DNA from: Holophagales bacterium | GTDB taxonomy: Bacteria; Acidobacteriota; Thermoanaerobaculia; UBA5066 | NCBI GenBank assembly: GCA_016714815.1 | Contig: JADKBZ010000002.1 | Span: 434,001-498,000, forward strand | Length of the DNA stretch: 64,000 bases | Direction: 5' to 3' | Shown: positions 41,135 to 49,691 of the stretch, in pieces | How positions within the stretch are numbered: position 1 is the first letter of the stretch | Layout: every line of letters starts with the position of its first letter | Translations under genes and position numbers: made by a program | The notes under the pieces: generated by a model | Seen by the model: the letters and a program-made list of their open reading frames with translations, nothing else | The model's database searches: none | What the model was told of the DNA's origin: nothing

Positions 41135-42688
41135 ATGAAATCCCCGTTCCTGATCGCGGGCGCCGCAGTGGCGTTCGCGTTGACCTTCGCCACCCCCGCT
41201 GCAGGGCAGGGTGCGCCCGCCGATCGAAAGGCCCTCGAGGAGAAGATCCGCGCCCTCGAGACGAAGCAGGAAGAGACCGCGAAGTCCCTCGAGGCGCTGA
41301 AGACCTCCCTCGGGACACCTGCCCCCGCCGCGGCCCACGCCGATCTGCAGCGCCAGCTCGAAGCCATCGAGAAGCAGCAGGCCGAGACGAAGGCCACGCT
41401 CGAGACGATCCAGAAAGAGATGTCGCAGCGCCACCCCGGCCCCATCGAGGCGCCCGGCCTCACGACGAAAAGCTTCCCCCTGTTCGGCTCCTCCGGCCAG
41501 GTCAGCTCGGGAACGTCGTTCAACCCGTCGATCTCCGTCATCCCGGACTTCGTCTACTACCGCGACAACCGCCAGGGCGGGGCGTTCGAGATCGTCGAGG
41601 AGGCCGACGGCTTCCACGGCGTCCACGCAGAGGAAGGTCACGATCACGGCGGACTGAACGAAGGGTTCAATCTCGGAGAGACCGAGCTCGCCTTCACGGC
41701 GTCGGTCGATCCGTACTTCGACGTGACCGCTCTCTTCGCCGCGAGCGAAGAGGGTCTCGAAGCCGAGGAGGTCTACTTCCAGACGCGGAGGCTCCCGGGG
41801 GGCTTCCAGCTCAAGGGCGGCAAGTTCCTGAGCGGCATCGGCTACGCCAACAAGCAGCATCCCCACCAGTGGGACTTCGCCGACCAGAACCTCGCCTACG
41901 AGCTCCTCCTCGGCGGCCACGGCCTGAACGAGAAGGGACTTCAGGTCACCTGGCTCCCGAAGCTCCCCTTCTACCTCCAGCTCGGTGCCGAGGTCCTCCA
42001 GGGCGAGAACGAGAAGATGGCGAACTACGTCGGTCCCGAGGAGTTCCCGGGCCTGACGGAGGAGGCCGATCCGCGCGTCCTGGCGCACAAGCCCGGTCCG
42101 AGGCTCTTCACGGGCTTCGTGAAGGTCGGCCCGAACATCGGATACGCCAGCGCGCTCCAGGTCGGCCTCTCCTACGCCTCGAGCCGGAGTCACCAGGAGG
42201 TCCACGACCACGACGGCGACGGGATCCCAGAGGGAGTGCTCGACGGAACGGCGGAGCTCTGGGGCGCCGACCTCGTCTACAAGTACGACTCGCCGCGCGA
42301 GTACGGAGCCGGCGACTTCATCTTCCAGGCGGAGTACCTTTCCCGCAAACGCGATCTCGACGTCCTCGGAACGACGTCTACCGCCGTCTTCAAGCAGGAC
42401 GGTGCCTACTTCCAGGCCGTTTACGGCCTCCTGCCCCGCTTTCAGGTCGCCACCCGCTACGACCTCGCGGGCCTGACGAACGAGCGCGTACGCGCCGGCG
42501 TGAAGACCGAATACGAGACCTCGAAGCGCTGGTCCGCCGCCCTCACCTTCAACCCCTCCGAGTTCTCCCGCGTCCGCGCGCAGTACAACCGCGGCGAGCT
42601 CTTCGTCGGAGGCGAGAAGGAGACGTTCGACCAGTTCTTCCTCCAGGTCCAGTTCTCCATCGGCGCCCACGGCGCCCACAAGTTCTGA
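41135..42688 (+). CDS. outer-membrane beta-barrel protein, probable zinc-linked porin
   Basis: A 517-residue protein. A signal peptide (VAFALTFATPAAGQ) is followed by a coiled coil (residues about 30-95, with EEKIRALETKQEETAKSLEAL) and a 16-18-stranded barrel with alternating hydrophobic strands and aromatic girdles, ending in QFFLQVQFSIG. A His-rich loop (FHGVHAEEGHDHGG) could bind zinc. No TonB box or plug domain was recognised. It precedes ZnuA-like by 10 bp, and the layout suggests it brings metal through the outer membrane. AAGGAGAG is the ribosome-binding site. Confidence 0.78.
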   Translation: MKSPFLIAGAAVAFALTFATPAAGQGAPADRKALEEKIRALETKQEETAKSLEALKTSLGTPAPAAAHADLQRQLEAIEKQQAETKATLETIQKEMSQRHPGPIEAPGLTTKSFPLFGSSGQVSSGTSFNPSISVIPDFVYYRDNRQGGAFEIVEEADGFHGVHAEEGHDHGGLNEGFNLGETELAFTASVDPYFDVTALFAASEEGLEAEEVYFQTRRLPGGFQLKGGKFLSGIGYANKQHPHQWDFADQNLAYELLLGGHGLNEKGLQVTWLPKLPFYLQLGAEVLQGENEKMANYVGPEEFPGLTEEADPRVLAHKPGPRLFTGFVKVGPNIGYASALQVGLSYASSRSHQEVHDHDGDGIPEGVLDGTAELWGADLVYKYDSPREYGAGDFIFQAEYLSRKRDLDVLGTTSTAVFKQDGAYFQAVYGLLPRFQVATRYDLAGLTNERVRAGVKTEYETSKRWSAALTFNPSEFSRVRAQYNRGELFVGGEKETFDQFFLQVQFSIGAHGAHKF

Positions 42689-42698
42689 GGAGGCGCAC

Positions 42699-43583
42699 GT
42701 GAAGAAGTCTCTCCTTGCAGCGGCCCTCCTCGCGGCCACCGTCCCCGCCACCGCCACCCTGAACGTCGTCGCGACGACGTCGAGCATGGGCGTTCTCGTG
42801 AAGTCGGTCGCCGGCGATTCGGTGAAGCTCACGGTCCTTGCCCCCCCCGACCGTGACGCCCACATGCTCCAGGCCCGCCCGAGCATGATGGTCGCGCTGC
42901 GCAACGCGAACCTCCTCGTCTCCGTCGGGGCCGAGCTCGAGGTGGGATGGCTCCCGGCCGCCCTCCAGGGGGCGAGCAACGGGAAGATCCTCCCCGGCTC
43001 TCCCGGCTACTTCGAGGCCGCGGCGCAGGTCCCCCTGATCGAAGGGGGAACGGCGCCCGACCGCGCGCAGGGCGACGTCCATCCGATGGGGAACCCCCAC
43101 CTCTACATGGATCCGCCGCGCATGGCCCAGATCGCCGAAGCTCTCGCCGGCCGCCTCGCCTCGCTCGACACCGCGAACGCCGCGAAGTACCAGGGCGGCG
43201 CCGCCGCCTTCCGAAAAGCGGTCGAGGCGCGTCTCCCTGTCTGGAAACAGAAAGCCGCCGGCGCGAAAGGGGTCCTCCTCTTCCACAAGGACGTCAACTA
43301 CCTCACGACCCTTCTCGGAGTTCCCGTCCTCGGCTACGTCGAGCCCCTTCCCGGCATCCCGCCGACGGCCTCGCACCTCAAGGAGCTGACCGACCGGTTC
43401 AAGGGACAGAAAGGCGTCATTCTCTACACCGACTACCAGCCCGGACAGGGCCCCGACTTCCTCGCCCGCAACCTCGGCTGGCCGAAGGTGAGGCTCCCCC
43501 TGGAGCCGGCCATCGGCGCCTCCGCCGAGGAGTACCTGAAGCTCATCGATCGCTGGGTGGATGGAGTAGCCTCGGGGAAGTGA
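42699..43583 (+). CDS. znuA: ZnuA-like metal-binding periplasmic protein
   Basis: A 294-residue cluster A-I (ZnuA/TroA) substrate-binding protein. The metal ligands are expected at His55 (DRDAHMLQ), His134 (GNPHLYMDP), His196 (LFHKDVNYL) and the late acidic residue in YTDYQPG. The His/Asp-rich loop of enterobacterial ZnuA is absent, so manganese cannot be excluded. The signal peptide is LLAAALLAATVPATA. GTG start with GAGGAGG. It is the periplasmic receptor for the ATPase and permease encoded directly downstream. Confidence 0.9.
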   Translation: MKKSLLAAALLAATVPATATLNVVATTSSMGVLVKSVAGDSVKLTVLAPPDRDAHMLQARPSMMVALRNANLLVSVGAELEVGWLPAALQGASNGKILPGSPGYFEAAAQVPLIEGGTAPDRAQGDVHPMGNPHLYMDPPRMAQIAEALAGRLASLDTANAAKYQGGAAAFRKAVEARLPVWKQKAAGAKGVLLFHKDVNYLTTLLGVPVLGYVEPLPGIPPTASHLKELTDRFKGQKGVILYTDYQPGQGPDFLARNLGWPKVRLPLEPAIGASAEEYLKLIDRWVDGVASGK

Positions 43584-44146
43584 GCTCCGAGCCTCTCCTC
43601 TCCTATCGGGAGGTCGTCGCCGGTTACACGGGGCCCGTCGTGGGCCCCGTCTCCTTCGACCTCCATCCCGGGGACGTTCTCGGCCTCGTCGGGCCGAACG
43701 GCTGCGGAAAGTCGACGCTCATCGGAGCCCTCACGGGCGCCTCGCGCGTCTTCGCGGGCGAGGTCGTCCGGGGCACGGGCGTCTCCATCGGATACCAGCG
43801 CCAGCGTCCCGTCCGCGACGCCGACGTGCCTCTTCGCGCAGACGAGCTCCTTCACCTGACCGGAGCCGACGCCGAGCCCCCGGAGTCCCTCAGGCCTCTC
43901 CTCGGCAAGCGCGTCGACCGCCTCTCCGGCGGGCAGTTCCAGCTCCTCACGGTGTGGGCCTGCCTCGGAGGGGAGGCGCAGGTCGTGGTCCTGGACGAGC
44001 CGACGAACAACATGGACCCCGCGGCCGTGGGCGCCCTCACCGACCTCCTCCAGGCCTCCCGGGGCGACCGGGCCGTTCTCGTCGTGACCCACGACGCCCG
44101 ATTCCTCGCGGGGGTCTCCGCTCGCATCCTCGAGGTGGGGCGATGA
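43580..44146 (+). CDS. znuC: ZnuC-like ABC ATPase
   Basis: A 188-residue compact ATPase, shorter than usual (about 230-260). Walker A GPNGCGKST, Q-loop IGYQRQRP, signature LSGGQ, Walker B VVVLDEPTNN and H-loop VVTHDA are all present, so the C-terminal extension is what is lost. GTG start overlaps the ZnuA stop (GTGA) and its stop overlaps the permease ATG (ATGA), so all three are coupled. Confidence 0.9.
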   Translation: MSSEPLLSYREVVAGYTGPVVGPVSFDLHPGDVLGLVGPNGCGKSTLIGALTGASRVFAGEVVRGTGVSIGYQRQRPVRDADVPLRADELLHLTGADAEPPESLRPLLGKRVDRLSGGQFQLLTVWACLGGEAQVVVLDEPTNNMDPAAVGALTDLLQASRGDRAVLVVTHDARFLAGVSARILEVGR

Positions 44147-44934
44147 GCTTCGCCCTCGTCTTCGACCCGCTCTTCCGCGTTCCGTTCGCCAACGGCCTCC
44201 TCCTCGCGCTCGTCCTCCCACTCCTCGGCTCGTACGTCAGGCTTCGCAACGAATGGCTCGCGGCGCTCGGTCTCGCGCAGGTCACGGCCGCGGGGGGAGT
44301 CGTGGCGATCCTCCTCGGCATCCACCCGCTCGCGGGGGCCATCGGCGCGGCGGTCCTCGCCGCGGGCGTCAAGGGACGGACGGAACGGTCCGGAAACGAC
44401 GTGTACGCCGTCCTCCTCTTCTTCGGCTGGAGCGCCGCTCTCCTCGGCGCCGCCAACAGCGTCCGCGGCGAGGAGCTCTCCCACGCCCTCCTCGAGGGGC
44501 AGCTCTACTTCACGACCTGGGCGAACCTGGGCGGGGCGGTCGTCCTCTTCGCACTCGTCGCGGCGGCAGGCCCGTGGCTCTCCAGGCGCCTCCTCCTCGA
44601 GCACTTTTTTCCCGAGCACCTTTCCGCCAACGGTCAGGCGCCCTGGCGGCTTCACCTCGCATTCGACCTTCTCGTGGCGCTCTCCGTGGCCCTTGCCACC
44701 GAGTCGATCGGAGTCATGGCGACCTTCTGCCTCGTCTTCTTCCCTCCGTGGGTCGCGTTCCGGATCGCGGCGTCGTGGAAGCGCGCGCTCGTCCACGCCG
44801 TGGGAATCTCGGTCACCGCCTACCTCGCAGCCTTCGTCGTCGCCATCGTCCTGAACCAGCCGTTCGGGCCGGTCCTCGTCGGGACGCTCGTCCTGGGAGG
44901 CGTCGTCCGGCTCCCCTTCCTGCGTCCCCGCTGA
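44143..44934 (+). CDS. znuB: ZnuB-like metal ABC permease
   Basis: A 263-residue membrane protein with about eight helices of the ABC-3 family (GSYVRLRNEWLAALGLAQVTAAGGVVAILLG; GNDVYAVLLFFGWSAALLGA). It completes the ZnuABC-like importer. It has an unusually long hydrophilic loop RRLLLEHFFPEHLSANGQ in the middle. It is translationally coupled to the ATPase gene. Confidence 0.88.
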   Translation: MSFALVFDPLFRVPFANGLLLALVLPLLGSYVRLRNEWLAALGLAQVTAAGGVVAILLGIHPLAGAIGAAVLAAGVKGRTERSGNDVYAVLLFFGWSAALLGAANSVRGEELSHALLEGQLYFTTWANLGGAVVLFALVAAAGPWLSRRLLLEHFFPEHLSANGQAPWRLHLAFDLLVALSVALATESIGVMATFCLVFFPPWVAFRIAASWKRALVHAVGISVTAYLAAFVVAIVLNQPFGPVLVGTLVLGGVVRLPFLRPR

Positions 44935-44950
44935 GGGCGACGCCTTCCGG

Positions 44951-44956
44951 TAGAGT
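44951..44956 (+). promoter_or_regulatory. candidate -10 hexamer of the SDR-ankyrin operon
   Basis: TAGAGT ends 9 nt before the ATG at 44966. No Shine-Dalgarno sequence is present. Confidence 0.3.
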
Positions 44957-44965
44957 CCGCGCGAC

Positions 44966-45796
44966 ATGAAAGACAACGTCGCCCTCATCACCGGAGCCTC
45001 GTCGGGAATCGGCGAGGCGGTCGCCCGCGAGCTCGTGCGCCGCGGCGCGAAGGTCGTCCTCTGCGCCCGCCGGACCGACCTCCTCGAAAAGGTCGCGGCC
45101 GAGCTCCGCGCCGCCGGCGGCTCGGCGATCGCGGTCGCCTGCGACGTCACGAAGGACGGAGACCCGGAGGCCGCCGTCGCCCGCGCCGTCGCGGAGTACG
45201 GGCGGCTCGACACCGTTCTGGCGAACGCCGGGTTCGCCATCGCCGGCCGCATCGAGGCGCTCACCCTCGACGACTACCGCCGGCAGTTCGAGACGAACGT
45301 CTTCGGGACGATCCGGACGCTCCAGGCGGCCCTCCCCGAGCTGAAAAAGACGAAGGGGCGCATCGGCGTCGTCGGAAGCGTCAACGGCTTCGTCGGCACG
45401 CCCGCGACCTCGGCCTACTGCGCCTCCAAGTTCGCCGTCCGCGGCCTCTGCGACGCCATCCGGCACGAGCTGAAAGCCTCCGGCGTCTCCGTTACGCACA
45501 TCGCCCCGGGATTCGTCGCGAGCGAGATCCGCATCAAGGACAACCAGGAGACCGTGCACCGGCACGCCAAGGACGCAACCCCGCCGTGGCTCGTCGCCTC
45601 GGCCGAATCGGCGGCCCGCGAGATCGTGAACGCGCTTTCGCGCCGGAAGCGCGAGCAGATCGTCACGTTCCACGGGAAGGTCTTCGTCTTCCTCGAGAGG
45701 CACTTCTCCTGGCTCGTCGCTCAGCTCGCGGGGGTCGTCGACGCGGACAGGAGATCGGACCGGAAGAGGGCCGCCAGGCACGGCCGGGTAGGATGA
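44966..45796 (+). CDS. classical short-chain dehydrogenase/reductase
   Basis: A 276-residue SDR. NAD(P)-binding TGASSGIG, NNAG-equivalent ANAG in LANAGFA, catalytic Ser in GSVNGF and active-site YCASK (Tyr-x-x-x-Lys) are present. An Arg in CARRTD after the second strand suggests NADPH. The substrate is unknown. A C-terminal amphipathic stretch (KVFVFLERHFSWLVAQLAGVV) may associate with the membrane, as in DltE-like enzymes. The stop overlaps the ankyrin-protein ATG (ATGA). Confidence 0.9.
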   Translation: MKDNVALITGASSGIGEAVARELVRRGAKVVLCARRTDLLEKVAAELRAAGGSAIAVACDVTKDGDPEAAVARAVAEYGRLDTVLANAGFAIAGRIEALTLDDYRRQFETNVFGTIRTLQAALPELKKTKGRIGVVGSVNGFVGTPATSAYCASKFAVRGLCDAIRHELKASGVSVTHIAPGFVASEIRIKDNQETVHRHAKDATPPWLVASAESAAREIVNALSRRKREQIVTFHGKVFVFLERHFSWLVAQLAGVVDADRRSDRKRAARHGRVG

Positions 45797-46785
45797 CGCG
45801 GGCCCTCCTCGTCGCCGGCTGGGTCTGCTTCGCCCTCGACGCGTTCGTCGTCGTCGGCATGTTCGTGTCGCGCAACATGGGCGACGACGCGGCGGGCCGG
45901 GGAATGGCCCGGGGGTTCGCGCTCCTCCTGGCGCCGGTTCTCCTCATCGCGGGGGTTCTCCTCGTTCAGGGGCAGCGCGTCGGCTCGCGAGGCGCGATCC
46001 TCGCCGGGACCCTCATCGTCGCGCTCCCCTTCCTCCTCTTCGCCTGGAACCTCTTCACCGACGCCGGCTCCGGCCTCCTCCGGGCGATCTCCAGGAGCCG
46101 CGAGGGGAAGTACGCGGACGCCCGCCTCACCGCGATCGCGCGGGCGGTCGACGCCGGAGACCCGGCGGCAGCAGAGGCGGCGATCCGGGGCGCGAAGCTG
46201 GATTTCGCGGCACGCGACAGGAACGGCTCGACCATCCTCGGCTACGCGGTCAAACGGGCGCTCGCCTGGAACGCGCCGCCGAAGCGAATGCCGATCGTCC
46301 GGCTTCTCCTGGATGCCGGCGCCCCCGTCGTCGACGGCGTGGAAGCCGAAGGGGTTCCCCTCGTCGCGAACGTCGCCGACAACGCCGACCCGAGGACGGT
46401 GGAGCTCCTCGACCTGCTCCTCTCTCACGGGGGCGACCCGAACGCGACGCTTCCGTTCGACCCGGAACCGCTCGTCTTCTCCGTGAACCTGACTCTCGAC
46501 AAGACGAAAGTCCTGGTGCGGCATGGCGCCGACCCGAAGGCCCTGGCAAGGAGCGGCGGCCGGGAGGGGTGGACGGCGCTGATGTTCGCCGCCGAGCGCG
46601 GCGACTGGGACGTCGCGCTCTTTTTCCTCGAGGCGGGAGCCCCGCCGGAGCAGGTCGGAAAGGACGGATCCACGGCCCGGTCGATCGCCGAGGGGGCCGC
46701 CCGCCAGGAGCGCGAGTCCGGCGGCTCCGGGATGCCCTCCGAATACGATCGCCTCGTCGCCGCTCTCGGCACGGCCTCGAAGTAG
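45793..46785 (+). CDS. membrane-anchored ankyrin-repeat protein
   Basis: A 330-residue protein with three N-terminal helices (LLVAGWVCFALDAFVVVGMFV; FALLLAPVLLIAGVLLV; AILAGTLIVALPFLLFAWNLF) and a soluble part with about four ankyrin repeats (STILGYAVKRA, MPIVRLLLDAGAPV, ELLDLLLSHGGDPNA, GWTALMFAAERGDWDVALFFLEAGA). The repeat domain should face the cytoplasm and bind proteins. It is translated with the SDR by ATGA overlap; a direct functional link is not known. Confidence 0.85.
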   Translation: MTRALLVAGWVCFALDAFVVVGMFVSRNMGDDAAGRGMARGFALLLAPVLLIAGVLLVQGQRVGSRGAILAGTLIVALPFLLFAWNLFTDAGSGLLRAISRSREGKYADARLTAIARAVDAGDPAAAEAAIRGAKLDFAARDRNGSTILGYAVKRALAWNAPPKRMPIVRLLLDAGAPVVDGVEAEGVPLVANVADNADPRTVELLDLLLSHGGDPNATLPFDPEPLVFSVNLTLDKTKVLVRHGADPKALARSGGREGWTALMFAAERGDWDVALFFLEAGAPPEQVGKDGSTARSIAEGAARQERESGGSGMPSEYDRLVAALGTASK

Positions 46786-46797
46786 GCCCGGGCTCTC

Positions 46798-46823
46798 GCC
46801 CCGGGGCTCCCCTTCCCCGGGGC
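46798..46823 (+). terminator. GC hairpin after the ankyrin gene
   Basis: GCCCCGGGG and CCCCGGGGC pair around CTCCCCTT, 12 bp after the stop. It could end the SDR-ankyrin transcript. No U-tract follows. Confidence 0.45.
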
Positions 46824-46836
46824 CGCGCTCGTGTCG

Positions 46837-46842
46837 TACGAT
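46837..46842 (+). promoter_or_regulatory. candidate -10 box of the ABC-F gene
   Basis: TACGAT lies after the hairpin. A start near 46849 would give a leader of about 100 nt that contains the three-codon ORF and the stem described below. No -35 match. Confidence 0.3.
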
Positions 46843-46868
46843 TCCCTTCGCCCGCTCCGCGGGCATCG

Positions 46869-46880
46869 ATGAGAGCCTGA
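46869..46880 (+). CDS. three-codon upstream ORF (M-R-A) in the ABC-F leader
   Basis: ATG AGA GCC TGA. The stop codon overlaps the 5' arm of the stem that sequesters the ABC-F ribosome-binding site, so ribosomes on it could control that stem. No strong ribosome-binding site precedes it. It may be accidental. Confidence 0.25.
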   Translation: MRA

Positions 46881-46950
46881 AGACCCGCATTCCGTCCCCC
46901 CGTGCCGCGTCGAGCGCCCCGTCGCTCGCGGCAACCTTGCGAGGTCTTCA
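46878..46950 (+). promoter_or_regulatory. leader stem sequestering the ABC-F start codon
   Basis: TGAAGACC (46878-46885) is exactly complementary to GGTCTTCA (46943-46950), which contains part of the GAGG ribosome-binding site and the A of the ABC-F ATG. A smaller hairpin (CGAGCG with CGCTCG) fits inside the loop. The geometry resembles attenuators of antibiotic-resistance ABC-F genes. Confidence 0.4.
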
Positions 46951-48473
46951 TGACGTTCTCCCTTTCCGCCGAAGGCGTTTCGGCCGTTCTTCCTGACGGC
47001 ACCGTTCTCTTTCATTCGGTCGATCTCTCGCTTCCCCGCGGCCTGACGGCTCTCGTCGGTCCGAACGGGGTCGGCAAGAGCACGCTCCTGGACATCCTCG
47101 CGGGGAGACGCGCCCCGTCCGGCGGCCTCGTCGTCCGGCGCGGGACGGTCGCCGCCCTTCCGCAGGGGAACGCCCTCCCGCCGGAAGAGATCGCGGCCCG
47201 AATCGCGGGTGCGGACGCGTTCCCCGGCTGGCGCGTCGACGACGCGCTCTCGCGGGTCGGACTCGCAGGGCTCGACCTGACGCGGTGGGCCTCGACGCTC
47301 TCAGGGGGCGAGGTGACCCGCCTGCGCCTCGCGCGCCTCCTCCTCGAGGATCCGGCGACCGTCCTCCTCGACGAGCCGACGAACCACCTGGACGAGGACG
47401 CCCGCCGCCGCGTCCACGACTTCGTCTCCTCGTTCCGCGGAGCCGTCCTCGTCGCCACGCACGATCGCGCGCTCCTTGCCCGGGCCGACCGGATCGCCGA
47501 GCTCGGGCCCGGCGGCGTGCGGCTCACCGGTGGAGGATGGACCGCCTTCGTCGAGGCGCGCCGGGCCGAGCGGGAGGCCGCCGGGCAGGCCGTTCGCTCC
47601 GCGGAGCAGCAGCTCGACGCCGCGTGCCGGAGGGCTCGCGAGGCCGCTCTGCGACAGGCGCGGCGGAGCGCCTCGGGACGCCGCGAGGCGGCCCGCGGAG
47701 GCCTTCCGAAGATCGTCGCCGGCGCGAGGAAGAGCTTCTCGCAGGTGACGGCGGGTCGCCTGAAAGGCCTCCACGACGACCGGGTGGCGGCCGCCAGGGA
47801 CGCCCTCTCGTTCGCGCGACGGCAGGCCCCCGAGGACCCCGCGATCGTCGTCGACCTCGAGGCGACGCGCGTCCCCGCGAGGAGGCGCCTCGTCGAGGCG
47901 GACGAGGTCAACGTCCGCCTGCCCGGCGGGTGGCTCTGGGCGAGCCCTCTCTCCTTCGCCGTCGCCGGCCCCGAGCGGATCTGGCTGCGCGGAGGGAACG
48001 GCGCGGGCAAGTCGACCCTCTTCTCGCTCCTGGCGGGCCGGTCGCCGGACGCCGGTGCGCTCCGCCTCGGCGCCACGCGCGTCGGCCGGCTCGACCAGGA
48101 CGCGGCCCTCCTCGGCGACCGGGGAACCCTCGCAGAGGCGCTCCGGCGCCTCGCCCCGGCGCGAGCCGAGCACGAACGGCGCGTCCTCCTCGGCCGGGTC
48201 GGCTTCCTCCAGGAAGCGGCGAAGAAGCCGGTGGCGGCCCTCTCGGGGGGCGAGCGGATCCGCGCAGGCCTCGCGGCGCTTCTGGCCTCCGAACAGGCTC
48301 CCGAGCTCCTCCTCCTCGACGAGCCCTCGAACCACCTCGACCTGCCCGGGCTCGAGGCGGTGGCCTCCGCCCTCCGGGGCTATCGAGGCGCGCTCCTCCT
48401 CGTGACGCACGACGCGGAATTCGCCCGCGACGTGGAGGTGACGCTCGAGCTCCGGCTCCCGCCGCGGCGGTGA
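46950..48473 (+). CDS. ABC-F family ATPase (ribosome-associated)
   Basis: A 507-residue protein with two fused ATPase domains and no membrane segment. Domain 1 has Walker A GPNGVGKS (37-44), signature LSGGEVTR and Walker B TVLLDEPTNHLD. Domain 2 has Walker A GGNGAGKST, signature LSGGERIR and Walker B LLLLDEPSNHLD. The linker (about 190-300), rich in Arg and Ala, is where ABC-F proteins reach into the ribosome. The family works on the E site in translation stress and includes antibiotic-resistance proteins. The ATG 46950 is chosen over an upstream GTG/ATG frame because homologues start here. Slightly short for the family. Confidence 0.92.
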   Translation: MTFSLSAEGVSAVLPDGTVLFHSVDLSLPRGLTALVGPNGVGKSTLLDILAGRRAPSGGLVVRRGTVAALPQGNALPPEEIAARIAGADAFPGWRVDDALSRVGLAGLDLTRWASTLSGGEVTRLRLARLLLEDPATVLLDEPTNHLDEDARRRVHDFVSSFRGAVLVATHDRALLARADRIAELGPGGVRLTGGGWTAFVEARRAEREAAGQAVRSAEQQLDAACRRAREAALRQARRSASGRREAARGGLPKIVAGARKSFSQVTAGRLKGLHDDRVAAARDALSFARRQAPEDPAIVVDLEATRVPARRRLVEADEVNVRLPGGWLWASPLSFAVAGPERIWLRGGNGAGKSTLFSLLAGRSPDAGALRLGATRVGRLDQDAALLGDRGTLAEALRRLAPARAEHERRVLLGRVGFLQEAAKKPVAALSGGERIRAGLAALLASEQAPELLLLDEPSNHLDLPGLEAVASALRGYRGALLLVTHDAEFARDVEVTLELRLPPRR

Positions 48474-48534
48474 GGGGACGGTCCGATTCAGCCGCGGCGA
48501 ACGGCGGCGGCCAGGACCGGACGCGGGAGAAGCC

Positions 48535-49671
48535 TCAACCCACGAGGAAGGCCCGGGCCACCGCCAGGTATCCGTCCCGCGCGCGGGTCAGCTCGTGGAG
48601 GTCGACCCACTCGTCCACGGCGTGCGCCTGGTCGATGGAGCCGGGGCCGAAGAGAAACGCCGGGATCCCGCGGGACGCGGCGGCGGAGGCGTTCGTCGTG
48701 TAGGGGGCGCCGAACGGAACCGTCCGAAGCGCCTCGAGGAGGCGCGCCGCCAGCGCCCGGTCCCCGCACCGCCATCCGGGGATGAACTCCTCCATCTCGA
48801 CGTCGACCCCGGTGAAGCATCGGCGGGCGGTCTTCGCGATCCGGACCGAAACCCCCTCCATTTCGTGGAGGGCGCCCGCGGTCCGTTCCAGCACGCCGGA
48901 GGCCGTCTCCCCGGGGAGGAGCCTCAGCGCGAATCGGGCCACGCAGCGGTGAGGAATCATCCCGGTCGACGGCGCCGGCTCGGAGTGAATCTCGATCAGC
49001 TCGCAGACGCCGCTCCCCAGCTCCGGGTCCGAGGGGAGCGGAAGGGAACGGATGAGCGAGACGGCCTCCATCATCCGGTAGACGGCGTTCTCCCCCAGCT
49101 CGGGCCGGGAAGAGTGTGCGGCGCGGCCCCGCGCCTCCACGACGAGCCCGGCCCTCCCTTTCTGGGCGACGCCGAGCCTCAGCGACGTCGGCTCGCCCAC
49201 GAGGACGAGGTCCGCCGGGTGGCGCTCGAGGACGTGGGAGAGGGCGGCCGTCGTCAGGTCCTCCTCGCCGACGCTCGCGGAGACGAGGAGAGTCCCGGCG
49301 AAATCGTCGAGAGCCTCCGCCGCGCAGAGCATCGCGGCGAGGGCCCCCTTGGTGTCCGCCGCGCCCCGGCCCCAGAGGCGCCCCTCGCCGATCTCAGCGC
49401 CGAAGGGATCGCGCGTCCACGCGGACGGATCGGTGACCGGCACGGTGTCGAGGTGCGCGTCGAGGAGAAGGGTCGGCCCCGGGAGGCGCCCCTCCTTCAC
49501 GCCGAGGACACCGCCAAACCGGTCGGTCTGCACCTCGAGGCCCGTCGTCTCCATCCGCTTCGCGACGAAGGCCGCGAGCCGGCCTTCCCCGCCGGACGGG
49601 CTCGGGATCCGGACCATCTCCCGGCAGAGCTCGACGACCGGGTCTGACGAACCGGCCTCGGCGAGCTCCAC
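48535..49671 (-). CDS. M20 family metallopeptidase (ArgE/DapE/ACY1-like)
   Basis: A 378-residue di-zinc amidohydrolase. Zinc ligands: His in LLDAHLDTVP, bridging Asp in RGAADTKG, Glu-Glu in SVGEEDL, and the late His in SIDQAHAVDEWV. The central lid domain (RAAHSSRPELGENAVYRMM) is typical. It cleaves an N-acyl or peptide amide in the cytoplasm; deacetylase for ornithine, succinyl-diaminopimelate or lysine pathways cannot be distinguished. GTG start. It lies 20 bp downstream of the pirin gene. Confidence 0.9.
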   Translation of the reverse strand: MELAEAGSSDPVVELCREMVRIPSPSGGEGRLAAFVAKRMETTGLEVQTDRFGGVLGVKEGRLPGPTLLLDAHLDTVPVTDPSAWTRDPFGAEIGEGRLWGRGAADTKGALAAMLCAAEALDDFAGTLLVSASVGEEDLTTAALSHVLERHPADLVLVGEPTSLRLGVAQKGRAGLVVEARGRAAHSSRPELGENAVYRMMEAVSLIRSLPLPSDPELGSGVCELIEIHSEPAPSTGMIPHRCVARFALRLLPGETASGVLERTAGALHEMEGVSVRIAKTARRCFTGVDVEMEEFIPGWRCGDRALAARLLEALRTVPFGAPYTTNASAAASRGIPAFLFGPGSIDQAHAVDEWVDLHELTRARDGYLAVARAFLVG

Positions 49672-49691
49672 GGCGGCGCTCCCGCAGCCGC

